In this document: in pieces, positions 25,299-32,562 of the stretch | How positions within the stretch are numbered: position 1 is the stretch's first letter | Layout: the number at the start of each line of letters is the position of its first letter | Assembly: GCA_964251665.1 (NCBI GenBank) | Contig: CAXUKO010000001.1 | Coordinates: forward strand, 248,001-312,000 | Direction of reading: 5' to 3' | DNA from: JBBQLG01 sp964251665 | GTDB taxonomy: Bacteria > Bacteroidota > Bacteroidia > Cytophagales > Spirosomataceae | DNA length: 64,000 nucleotides | Program-made: the position numbers and the translations under genes | The notes under the pieces: generated by a model | Seen by the model: only the letters and a program-made list of their open reading frames with translations | Told to the model about the DNA's origin: nothing | Database searches by the model: none

Positions 25299-26108
25299 AT
25301 GAATACTGACAAATTCCGCCAGGTCGCCGTTGTCTTCGGCGTCGTGTCAATGATTATAATGAATTACCTCTCCAATGCTGGTGCATTTGGTGGGTTGACC
25401 AACAAGGATATTTCTAAAAAGTACCACACGCTCATCACACCGGCGGGGTATGCATTCGCCATCTGGGGTGTCATTTTTCTAGGCCTATTCGCCTTTGTCA
25501 TTTACCAGACCCTACCTTCGCAACGCCACAACGTACGCTTGCGGGCTGTTGGCTGGCTGGTTGTTCTCAATACGCTCTGCAATGCCATCTGGAGTCCGCT
25601 GTTTAATAATGAGCGTATTGGTACATCGGTTGTGGTTATTTTGATCATGTTCTTCTCCAATATGCTGATCCTAGAAGGGTTGCTGGCGCGCCGACGGGCC
25701 GTTGATGTGGCCGTTCTTCCTGATGATCCCATTGCCGAGGGACCGGTTTCCCGCCCGGAAACCTGGATAGCCCGGATACCCTTCGCGATTTATTTCGGCT
25801 GGGTCACAGTGGCCAGTATCCTGGACATTACCGTTTACCTAAAGTCCACTAACTTCGATCTCAATGGGATATCCGAAGCCAATTGGGCCATTGGTGTGTT
25901 AGCCGTATCGTTAGTTATCGGCGCTATTTTATTCAATCGGTACCGCAGTGTGACGTATATTCTGGTCTTCTGCTGGGCTTATATTGCGATCTCGATTGAG
26001 CAGGAATGGGTAGGATATGTTCCCGTAGCAGCCATTATTTGTGCCATGGTGGCGGCCCTATTTGCTGTTTGGGGAGTATTCGGCTGGAAAGAACCGATTT
26101 ATGCATAA
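25299..26108 (+). CDS. TspO/MBR-related membrane protein
   Basis: A 269-residue membrane protein with about seven or eight helices. The segment TPAGYAFAIWGVIFLGLF near residue 47 and the conserved Trp and Asn residues that follow (LNTLCNAIWSPLFN near 90) resemble the extended tryptophan-rich sensory protein (TspO) group, which is longer than classical TspO (about 160 residues). TspO proteins bind tetrapyrroles. Any such role here is not shown. The stop is directly followed by the folK ATG with no gap, so the two are co-transcribed. Confidence 0.65.
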   Translation: MNTDKFRQVAVVFGVVSMIIMNYLSNAGAFGGLTNKDISKKYHTLITPAGYAFAIWGVIFLGLFAFVIYQTLPSQRHNVRLRAVGWLVVLNTLCNAIWSPLFNNERIGTSVVVILIMFFSNMLILEGLLARRRAVDVAVLPDDPIAEGPVSRPETWIARIPFAIYFGWVTVASILDITVYLKSTNFDLNGISEANWAIGVLAVSLVIGAILFNRYRSVTYILVFCWAYIAISIEQEWVGYVPVAAIICAMVAALFAVWGVFGWKEPIYA

Positions 26109-26597
26109 ATGACCACGAATCTATTTCTTCTTCTCGGAGCTAACCTCGGCGACCGGCTAGATACGCTCACTCAGGCAAGACAGATGATTTCAGAGCAAGT
26201 TGGGCCTATTCAACAGCAGTCTGCCCTTTATGAAACGGCCCCCTGGGGAGTAACCAATCAGCCTTCTTATTTGAATCAGGTAGTAAGAACGGAAACAACG
26301 CTTGATCCCCAAGCGGTTTTAAACCATACTCAGTCAATTGAGCAGCAATTAGGCCGTGTCCGGCTCGAGAAATGGGGGTCGCGTGTTATTGATATCGATG
26401 TACTGTACTACGATCAGCTCATTTGGCGAACAGAATTTCTGACACTTCCGCACCCGCTGCTGCATGAGCGACGCTTCACCCTGGTGCCGCTGACCGAATT
26501 AGCACCCGATTTTGTCAATCCTGTACTCCAGAAAACAAGCAGTCAACTCTTGGCGGAATCAGCTGACACGGGCGATGTGTCCCTTTATTTACCTTAG
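26109..26597 (+). CDS. folK: 6-hydroxymethyl-7,8-dihydropterin pyrophosphokinase
   Basis: A 162-residue HPPK, the usual length. It transfers pyrophosphate from ATP to hydroxymethyl-dihydropterin in folate synthesis. Motifs are LLLGANLGDRLDTL at the N-terminus, YETAPWGVTNQPSYLNQVV near residue 38, LGRVRLEKWGSRVIDIDVLY near 80 (two Asp for magnesium) and LPHPLLHERRFTLVPL near 113. It begins on the base after the TspO-like stop. Confidence 0.96.
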   Translation: MTTNLFLLLGANLGDRLDTLTQARQMISEQVGPIQQQSALYETAPWGVTNQPSYLNQVVRTETTLDPQAVLNHTQSIEQQLGRVRLEKWGSRVIDIDVLYYDQLIWRTEFLTLPHPLLHERRFTLVPLTELAPDFVNPVLQKTSSQLLAESADTGDVSLYLP

Positions 26598-26744
26598 CAC
26601 CTGGTCGACCGCTTTATAAAACTGAACATCAGTATCTAGTTATCAACTGCTCTTCAGATGTAGGGGTATTTACAGCTACTTGTACTCGTTTTTACATTCA
26701 ATTTTTAATTTCCAATCAATTACCCCCATCTGATTGAGGATTAG

Positions 26745-26752
26745 TACCTTTG
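26745..26752 (+). promoter_or_regulatory. Candidate -7 box of the aminotransferase gene
   Basis: TACCTTTG, an exact TAnnTTTG match, lies 40 bases before the ATG in an AT-rich 195-bp gap. No TTG stands at the usual -33 distance. Confidence 0.45.
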
Positions 26753-26792
26753 TGGCTGAATTTTTAACAGTTTAATAAAAACAGCCGTATCC

Positions 26793-28010
26793 ATGTCTGT
26801 AATTGCCGCAACCACAGGTCTGCTGGCGGACCGCATCAATGCGCTGGAGGAGTCATCCACGCTGGCCATGACCAAAAAAGCCCGTGAACTGGCCGCACAA
26901 GGGCATAAAGTAATTAGCCTGAGTGTTGGTGAGCCGGATTTCAAAACGCCTAAACATATCTGCGAAGCGGCTAAACAGGCCATCGACGAGGGCTATCACG
27001 GCTACTCGCCCGTGGCAGGTTATCCCGACCTGCGCAAGGCGATTGCCGATAAATTCAACCGTGAAAACGGCCTGAACTGGAAAGCCGAAAACGTCGTGGT
27101 GTCAACGGGGGCAAAGCATTCACTGGCTAACGTTATTCAGGTACTGGTTAACCCCGGCGATGAGGTTATCATTTTCTCACCCTACTGGGTTAGCTACTCC
27201 GAAATGGTAAAACTGGCCGAAGGTCATTCCGTTGTGGTAGAAGGTAAATTCGAGAATGACTTTAAAGTAACGCCGGAGCAGTTTGAGGAAGCCATCACAG
27301 AACGTACGAAAATCGTGATGTACGCGTCGCCAAACAATCCAACGGGGTCGGTTTATTCGGAAGACGAGTTGCGGGCCATTGCCGAGGTGGTAAAGCGGCA
27401 CGAAAACGTCTATGTGCTGGCCGATGAAATTTACGAGCATATCAACTTTACAGATAAAGGTCACTTTAGCATCGGCTCTATCCCTGAGATTGCCGAACGC
27501 GTGATTACGGTGAATGGAGTCGCTAAAGGCTTCGCCATGACTGGCTGGCGTATTGGCTATATCGGTGCCGCTAAATGGATTGCCGATGGGGTGGAGAAAC
27601 TACAGGGACAGGTTACGTCGGGCACCAACTCGATTGCGCAACGCGCTACGATTGCCGCTTTAAACGGTGATATGGGACCAACGCAGGAGATGGCAAAGGC
27701 ATACGCGCGTCGCCGGGATCTGGTCGTTGGTCTGCTCAAAGACATACCGGGTTTTAAAGTTAATGTGCCGGAGGGTGCGTTTTATGCGTTCCCTGACGTC
27801 AGTGCTTACTACGGTAAATCGGATGGTACCACCCAAATCAACGACTCCGATGATTTCTCGGGCTGGCTGCTCAACAGCGCTCATGTGGCTACGGTAGCGG
27901 GTTCGGGATTCGGCGCACCGAATTGCATTCGCATCTCTACGGCCGCTTCGGACGAAGCACTAACCGAAGCCGTTGGGCGCATCAAAGCGGCCGTCGCCAC
28001 GTTGAAGTAA
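26793..28010 (+). CDS. PLP-dependent aspartate/aromatic aminotransferase (class I)
   Basis: A 405-residue fold-type I aminotransferase. The N-terminal ALEESSTLAMTKKARELAAQ and SVGEPDFKTPKHI are typical of the Thermus-type aspartate aminotransferase group. NNPTGSVYSEDEL near residue 180 and VLADEIYEHI near 208 bind PLP. The Schiff-base Lys lies in VNGVAKGFAMTGWRIGY near 240. The substrate-carboxylate Arg is in NCIRIS near the C-terminus. Aspartate is the likely substrate; aromatic or other amino acids are possible. The gene has its own promoter box and is followed by two hairpins. Confidence 0.93.
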   Translation: MSVIAATTGLLADRINALEESSTLAMTKKARELAAQGHKVISLSVGEPDFKTPKHICEAAKQAIDEGYHGYSPVAGYPDLRKAIADKFNRENGLNWKAENVVVSTGAKHSLANVIQVLVNPGDEVIIFSPYWVSYSEMVKLAEGHSVVVEGKFENDFKVTPEQFEEAITERTKIVMYASPNNPTGSVYSEDELRAIAEVVKRHENVYVLADEIYEHINFTDKGHFSIGSIPEIAERVITVNGVAKGFAMTGWRIGYIGAAKWIADGVEKLQGQVTSGTNSIAQRATIAALNGDMGPTQEMAKAYARRRDLVVGLLKDIPGFKVNVPEGAFYAFPDVSAYYGKSDGTTQINDSDDFSGWLLNSAHVATVAGSGFGAPNCIRISTAASDEALTEAVGRIKAAVATLK

Positions 28011-28062
28011 TTATTCGGTGTAGTGTCGGTTTTGAGAAATCGACACCACACCGAATAATTAC
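28007..28062. repeat. Long hairpin directly after the aminotransferase gene
   Basis: Arms of 26 bases (28007-28032 and 28037-28062) pair around a TGAG loop with two G-T type mismatches; the stop codon lies inside the left arm. A separate classic terminator follows 10 bases later, so this hairpin may instead protect the 3' end of the mRNA or be another intergenic palindrome. Confidence 0.75.
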
Positions 28063-28072
28063 CGTACAAATT

Positions 28073-28105
28073 AAAGCCTCGACAGCTCGCTGCCGAGGCT
28101 TTTTT
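28073..28105 (+). terminator. Terminator after the aminotransferase gene
   Basis: AAAGCCTCG / CGAGGCTTT stem with a small inner CAGC / GCTG pairing, followed by six T. Confidence 0.85.
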
Positions 28106-28164
28106 GTTGATAAATCCAACCGTTTCGTCGATATGTGAATCCTCATTTACAAACTGACAAGGCT

Positions 28165-28569
28165 ATGAAAAAGCTGGTATGCCTGTTGCTGTTGATCGTG
28201 TCCGTTACCATACTGGCCGGTTGTGAGAACAGGCAGATTGAGGCAGACAAATCCAAATTAGTGGGCGAGTGGAGTTTAATTCAGTCTTACGGCTATGTTG
28301 GCTATAGCCTAATCGAAGCATGGCAGGAGCGATCAGCTTACTATGGTTATGTATTTCGCGATGATGGCCGTTTCTGGTATGACTACATACACACGGCAAA
28401 TAGTATACTGCCAACCGGTACCTACACACTGGATGGTACTGGCCGTGTCAGGATTACGATAAGTGGAAGTACACGAACATATACGTACAGCTTTAATCGG
28501 GATACACTCGTCCTGTCTGATTTATCGCCTAAAACGTCGGCGTTCTGGAAGTATAAACTGGTGCGCTGA
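28165..28569 (+). CDS. Lipocalin-like small lipoprotein of unknown function
   Basis: A 134-residue protein. The ATG at 28165 gives a clean lipoprotein signal (MKKLVCLLLLIVSVTILAGC, Cys at 20); a GTG ten codons earlier only adds a hydrophilic leader. The mature part begins with a helix and KLVGEWSLIQSYGY, then repeated beta strands with GRFWYDYIHT, TGTYTLDGTGRVRITISG and a C-terminal WKYKLVR. This is the pattern of small lipocalin-like proteins of Bacteroidota. No ligand or partner is suggested. Terminators flank it on both sides, so it is a single-gene unit. Confidence 0.75.
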   Translation: MKKLVCLLLLIVSVTILAGCENRQIEADKSKLVGEWSLIQSYGYVGYSLIEAWQERSAYYGYVFRDDGRFWYDYIHTANSILPTGTYTLDGTGRVRITISGSTRTYTYSFNRDTLVLSDLSPKTSAFWKYKLVR

Positions 28570-28588
28570 TTCAAGGGCTTATTTAGAC

Positions 28589-28626
28589 AAAACCCCGGCT
28601 GGTTTCCGAAACTGGCCGGGGTTTCG
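28589..28626 (+). terminator. Terminator after the lipocalin-like gene
   Basis: A 10-bp stem, AAACCCCGGC / GCCGGGGTTT, with a 15-base loop and T-rich sequence after it. Confidence 0.75.
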
Positions 28627-28657
28627 TTGTTTTGCAGTCTCAATAAATCGCTCTGTT

Positions 28658-29656
28658 ATGAATCCCGTCCTCGACCTGACCACCGACGCACTTTTCGACG
28701 CCTTTAGTGAACTCCGCGTGCTCATTATTGGTGATGTGATGCTTGATGCCTACGTCTGGGGGCGTGTCGACCGAATTTCGCCGGAAGCACCCGTACCGGT
28801 CGTAACCGTGAACCGGCGCGAAGTACGGCTGGGCGGAGCTGGTAATGTGCTGTTAAACGTGCAGGCGCTGGGTGCCGAAGCTATCATTTGCTCGGTCATC
28901 GGCACAGATGAACCCGGCGATAAATTAGTGAAGGAGCTTGACGACCGGGGACTGAACTGCGATGGGCTAATCCGAAGTCCGTCGCGTATCACGACGATTA
29001 AAGAGCGCATCATTGCCGGTTCGCAGCAGGTTGTGCGGGTCGACACGGAAACCGACCGGTACATTACCGCTGATGAACGGGCGTTGCTGGTCGCCAAGGC
29101 AAAAGAGTTGCTGCCGACCTGCCAAGTCGTGATTTTTGAGGATTATGATAAGGGCGTACTCAGCGCCGAAGCCATTGCCGAGATTACTGATCTGGCCAAC
29201 TCCTACAACATCCCTACCGTAGTAGACCCCAAGAAGCGCAACTTCATGGCTTACCACAACACGACGCTCTTCAAACCAAATCTGAAGGAGTTACGGGAGG
29301 GCCTCAAGGTTGATTTCAGCATCGATAACACAGCCAGTTTCCTACAGGCCGTGGAGCAGCTAAAAACCACGTTGAATATAAAAGGTGCCCTGATTACGCT
29401 ATCCGAACGGGGCGTTTTTATTGATTACAACGGCGAACAGGTCCGGTTACCCGCTCATGTTCGGCAGATCTCCGACGTATCGGGGGCGGGCGATACCGTC
29501 ATCAGCATTGCGGCCTGTTGTGTAGCCCTGCGGCAACCATCTCACCTCATCGCCAGTTTGTCAAACTTAGGTGGCGGGTTGGTTTGCGAATCCGTTGGCG
29601 TCGTACCTATTGATAAGGTGGCACTCAAAGCCGAAGCCATGCGGCTGGGTTTATAG
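28658..29656 (+). CDS. rfaE1: Heptose-7-phosphate kinase-like PfkB family sugar kinase
   Basis: A 332-residue PfkB-family kinase matching the N-terminal (kinase) half of HldE/RfaE, which phosphorylates heptose 7-phosphate at C1 for lipopolysaccharide core synthesis. The start is MNPVLDLTTDALFDAFSELR; a long upstream extension of the same frame runs through the previous lipoprotein gene and is rejected. Motifs are IGDVMLDAYVWGRVDRISPE near residue 27, RLGGAGNVLLNVQALGAEA near 55 and the anion-hole DVSGAGDTVISIA near 270. The adenylyltransferase half of HldE is absent, so this is the separate-kinase form. A palindromic element separates it from the convergent hemE. Confidence 0.88.
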   Translation: MNPVLDLTTDALFDAFSELRVLIIGDVMLDAYVWGRVDRISPEAPVPVVTVNRREVRLGGAGNVLLNVQALGAEAIICSVIGTDEPGDKLVKELDDRGLNCDGLIRSPSRITTIKERIIAGSQQVVRVDTETDRYITADERALLVAKAKELLPTCQVVIFEDYDKGVLSAEAIAEITDLANSYNIPTVVDPKKRNFMAYHNTTLFKPNLKELREGLKVDFSIDNTASFLQAVEQLKTTLNIKGALITLSERGVFIDYNGEQVRLPAHVRQISDVSGAGDTVISIAACCVALRQPSHLIASLSNLGGGLVCESVGVVPIDKVALKAEAMRLGL

Positions 29657-29733
29657 TTTTTGTCATCCTGAGGGACGAAGGATCTTAGGCATTAAATCGC
29701 TAAGATCCTTCGTCCCTCAGGATGACAAAAACT
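29655..29733. repeat. Palindromic intergenic element, family A, copy 2
   Basis: Two perfect 34-base arms (29655-29688 and 29700-29733) flank an 11-base centre. It matches copy 1 at 25162-25234 except at a few arm positions (GGGAC here, AGCAT there), and each change has its partner change on the other arm. It fills the whole gap between the kinase and hemE stops and overlaps both, so it probably also ends transcription from both sides. Confidence 0.88.
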
Positions 29734-30757
29734 ACCCCTTAAATTCCTTCACCGTGTCGATAAAGCACTTCACTTTATCCGGGTCTGTATCGGGGTAAAC
29801 GCCATGACCCAGGTTAGCAATGTAGCGCTGCGTGCCAAAAGCCGTCAGCATCTTGCTCGTTTCGGCGCGAACCTGATCGAGAGTACCGTAGAGCGCACAG
29901 GGATCTAAGTTACCCTGCAGCGTTTTGGTTGGCACTAATTGCCGCGATTCGGTGGCGTCCATGTTCCAGTCGAGCCCCACAACGGAGCAATTCAATTCCC
30001 CAATCTCCTTACGTGCGAAAAAGGCTCCTTTAGCAAATACGGTAACGGGAACGTCGGTAATAGCGTCGCAAATCTGCTTGATGTAGGGCAAGGAAAACGT
30101 CCGGTATTGGTCCGGCGAAAGAATCCCCGCCCACGAATCGAAAAGCTGCACCAGATCGGCCCCAGCCTGAATCTGCGCTTTCAGGTAGGTAATTGTGCTG
30201 TCGGTAATCTTTTGCAGCAACTTATGGGCGAACGCTGGCTCGGCGTAGAGGGCTTTCTTGGCAACCGAAAACGTTTTGGAGCCTTTGCCCTCTGTCATGT
30301 AGCAGAAGATCGTGAAGGGAGCGCCAGCAAAACCAATCAGCGGTACCCGGCCATTTAGCTCTCCCTTTACAATCTTGATCGCATCCAGCACATAGCTCAG
30401 ATCACTCTCCGGTTCGGCCACATGAAGGTGGTCAATATCGGCGTTGGATTTGATAACCTTCGGGAAAAACGGACCGCGCTGCTCCTGCATCTCGTAGGGC
30501 AGGCCCATCGCTTCAGGAATCACCAGAATATCGGAGAAGATAATAGCGGCATCGACACCCAGAATATCGACCGGTTGCAGCGTGACTTCGGCAGCCAGTT
30601 CAGGGGTGGTGGCTAACTTGATAAAGCTACCGGCTTTTTCGCGAACAGCGCGGTATTGGGGTAAAATCCGCCCGGCCTGCCGCATCATCCAGACCGGAAC
30701 CCGTTCGACCTGTTCGCCACGAGCAGCCCGCAGTAATAAATCGTTCTGTAAGTTCAT
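29732..30757 (-). CDS. hemE: Uroporphyrinogen decarboxylase
   Basis: A 341-residue enzyme that converts uroporphyrinogen III to coproporphyrinogen III in heme synthesis. The start is at MNLQNDLLLRAARGEQVERV, which is the family N-terminus; 28 upstream codons are rejected. Diagnostic motifs are PVWMMRQAGRILPQYRAVRE near residue 20 and GFAGAPFTIFCYMTEG near 133. LGHGVYPDTDPDKVKCFIDT lies at the C-terminus. A TATCTTTG box ends 4 bases before the ATG. The stop lies inside the family A palindrome shared with the convergent kinase gene. Confidence 0.97.
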   Translation of the reverse strand: MNLQNDLLLRAARGEQVERVPVWMMRQAGRILPQYRAVREKAGSFIKLATTPELAAEVTLQPVDILGVDAAIIFSDILVIPEAMGLPYEMQEQRGPFFPKVIKSNADIDHLHVAEPESDLSYVLDAIKIVKGELNGRVPLIGFAGAPFTIFCYMTEGKGSKTFSVAKKALYAEPAFAHKLLQKITDSTITYLKAQIQAGADLVQLFDSWAGILSPDQYRTFSLPYIKQICDAITDVPVTVFAKGAFFARKEIGELNCSVVGLDWNMDATESRQLVPTKTLQGNLDPCALYGTLDQVRAETSKMLTAFGTQRYIANLGHGVYPDTDPDKVKCFIDTVKEFKG

Positions 30758-30761
30758 GCGA

Positions 30762-30769
30762 CAAAGATA
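30762..30769 (-). promoter_or_regulatory. -7 box of hemE, four bases from the start codon
   Basis: On the minus strand TATCTTTG matches TAnnTTTG exactly and is followed by TCGC and the ATG. Transcription from it would begin at or next to the start codon. Confidence 0.5.
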
Positions 30770-30859
30770 ACCGTCATTTGCCGGATTGGGTAGAAGACCT
30801 GTGCGACGGTATCGGCGGGATTTGTTTTCCTTTGTGAACACTACTACACTCTTTATACC

Positions 30860-31330
30860 ATGATCCGCCTAAACGATTCGCAGGTAGTGCGACTACAGAA
30901 TCAGTTTGATACGGTAGTTGCCACTTTTGCCGCTCTTCCTGAAGATCAGCTCCGGTACCGACCCGTCCCCGATAAATGGTCGGCTTTTGAGCAGTTAGCC
31001 CACATCGGGCGTTACACAGATGTGTTCCGGGCGGAGCGGCTGGCGGTTATTTTAGCCGAAATGGAGCCTGCCTTTGGCCGCTATAAAGCCGAAGACGATC
31101 CTGGTTTCCATGAATGGGTGGCGCTGAATAAGGAAACACTCGTTCGCCGATTTCAATCACAGCGCCAGCAACTGACTAATTTCCTGATGGGCCTGTCGGA
31201 GGCAGAACTAAGCCGGAAAGCCTCTCACCCGCTGTTTGGTCAGCTGAACATACCCGGCTGGACGGAGTTTTTCCTCTTACACGAAGCGCACCATTTGTTT
31301 GCAATGTTCCGATTACTGAATACCGTTTGA
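30860..31330 (+). CDS. DinB-family putative metal-dependent enzyme
   Basis: A 156-residue four-helix DinB-like protein. The three metal-binding His are seen in EQLAHIGRYTD near residue 48 and in LLHEAHHLFAMFRLL near the C-terminus. PDKWSAFEQLAHI is a typical DinB_2 segment. Some relatives are thiol transferases (bacillithiol, mycothiol) and others are uncharacterised; nothing here chooses between them. It is divergent from hemE with about 100 bp between the starts. Confidence 0.85.
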   Translation: MIRLNDSQVVRLQNQFDTVVATFAALPEDQLRYRPVPDKWSAFEQLAHIGRYTDVFRAERLAVILAEMEPAFGRYKAEDDPGFHEWVALNKETLVRRFQSQRQQLTNFLMGLSEAELSRKASHPLFGQLNIPGWTEFFLLHEAHHLFAMFRLLNTV

Positions 31331-31339
31331 ATCAGCTGA

Positions 31340-31378
31340 ATGTCACAATATTTCCTAATTTCTAAATTATTGTGACAT
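31340..31378. promoter_or_regulatory. Inverted repeat between the DinB and glycosyltransferase genes
   Basis: ATGTCACAATA (31340-31350) and TATTGTGACAT (31368-31378) are a perfect 11-bp inverted repeat with a 17-base AT-rich spacer. It may be a hairpin that ends the DinB transcript or a regulator site for the glycosyltransferase gene 70 bp downstream. No T-run follows. Confidence 0.5.
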
Positions 31379-31448
31379 AGTTTAAAAAGCCTGTTCATTG
31401 TGTGCCGAGTTGAAATTCATACTATAGACTGCCATTTTGTAACACGTT

Positions 31449-32513
31449 ATGACCAAAATCCTGATCGATACCGAACGGCTTCGTGACCTCAACAGCGGTC
31501 TGGGTCAGTTTTGCCTGAACCTCGGCCGCGAATTAGCGCAGCAGCGACCGGAAGGCGATGAACTGACTTTTCTCGTTCCCGATGAGCAGACCGGACTTTT
31601 CGGTGATGTTGCCCGCTACCGACCAGCCGTCTGGTGGGATAAGCTCTGGCGTTCGGATGAGTTTGGTATCTGGCACGCTACCCATCAGGATGCCTCGTAC
31701 TGGCCATCGTCGCATACCAAACTGATCCTGACGATTCACGATCTTAACTTCCTGGACCGACCTGACTATTCCGAGAGTAAGAAGCAACGGAAGCTGGCCG
31801 ATGTACAGCGGAAGATAAACCGGGCGAGTGCGGTTACAACAATTTCAGAGTATACCGCGTCGGTAGTACGTGACCGGCTGAAATTAGGCGATACTCCATT
31901 AAAAGTCATCTATAACGGCGTCAGCAAATTGGAGTCATCCAGTACGGTTGACGACCTGGTTAAAATCGCCATTGCATCTGCCCCTTTCTTTTTATACCTC
32001 GGCGTAATTCATCCGAAAAAGAACGTACACACGCTGTTGCCGCTGTTAGAGGCATTTCCGGACTATAAACTGGTGATGGCGGGAGACGACTCACATGATT
32101 ACGCGCAGCATGTTCACCACCAGGCCGTGAAGCTAGGCGTAGCTGATCAACTCATCATGACCAGTGCGGTAGATGAAGCGACCAAAACCTGGCTATATGA
32201 GCACTGCGAAGCGTTTCTGTTTCCGTCACTCACCGAGGGATTCGGCCTGCCTGTTGTTGAAGCAATGAGCTTAGGTAAGCCCGTTTTTCTGTCGAATCTT
32301 ACCAGCCTGCCCGAAGTAGGCGGTCGCGATGCGGTTTACTTCAAAACCTTCGAGCCCGACGATATGGTGGAGACGTTCCGGCTCGGGATGCAGGATTTCT
32401 ACGACGATCCGCTCAAAGCTGACCGGCTTCGCTGGCGGGCCAATCGCTTTAGCTGGGAACGAGCTGCTCAGGACTACTGGAAGCTGTATGCAGAGGTGGC
32501 GGGCAAACGCTGA
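31449..32513 (+). CDS. GT4-type family 1 glycosyltransferase
   Basis: A 354-residue GT-B glycosyltransferase. The N-terminal domain opens MTKILIDTERLRDLNSGLGQ and has LTIHDLNFLDRPDYSESKK near residue 97. The C-terminal donor-binding domain has FFLYLGVIHPKKNVHTLLPL near 180. The E-x7-E motif region reads AFLFPSLTEGFGLPVVEAMS near residue 255. The ABC exporter gene starts 49 bp downstream. Envelope polysaccharide or glycolipid synthesis is likely; the sugar is unknown. Confidence 0.9.
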   Translation: MTKILIDTERLRDLNSGLGQFCLNLGRELAQQRPEGDELTFLVPDEQTGLFGDVARYRPAVWWDKLWRSDEFGIWHATHQDASYWPSSHTKLILTIHDLNFLDRPDYSESKKQRKLADVQRKINRASAVTTISEYTASVVRDRLKLGDTPLKVIYNGVSKLESSSTVDDLVKIAIASAPFFLYLGVIHPKKNVHTLLPLLEAFPDYKLVMAGDDSHDYAQHVHHQAVKLGVADQLIMTSAVDEATKTWLYEHCEAFLFPSLTEGFGLPVVEAMSLGKPVFLSNLTSLPEVGGRDAVYFKTFEPDDMVETFRLGMQDFYDDPLKADRLRWRANRFSWERAAQDYWKLYAEVAGKR

Positions 32514-32546
32514 CATTGGGGCAACTCAGGTTAGGGCTTTGCACCG

Positions 32547-32554
32547 TACCTTTG
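32547..32554 (+). promoter_or_regulatory. Candidate -7 box of the ABC exporter gene
   Basis: TACCTTTG, an exact TAnnTTTG match, ends 8 bases before the ATG at 32563. It implies a separate, nearly leaderless transcript for the exporter. Confidence 0.45.
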
Positions 32555-32562
32555 TTTGACTT

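Noticed and set aside
28463..28657. Upstream extension of the heptose kinase frame
   Set aside because: It runs through the end of the lipoprotein gene and its terminator; the conserved kinase sequence begins at the ATG at 28658.
25162..29733. The two long palindromes as a CRISPR array or insertion-sequence ends
   Set aside because: They are 4.4 kb apart with ordinary genes between them, have no regular spacers, and no transposase or cas gene is present.
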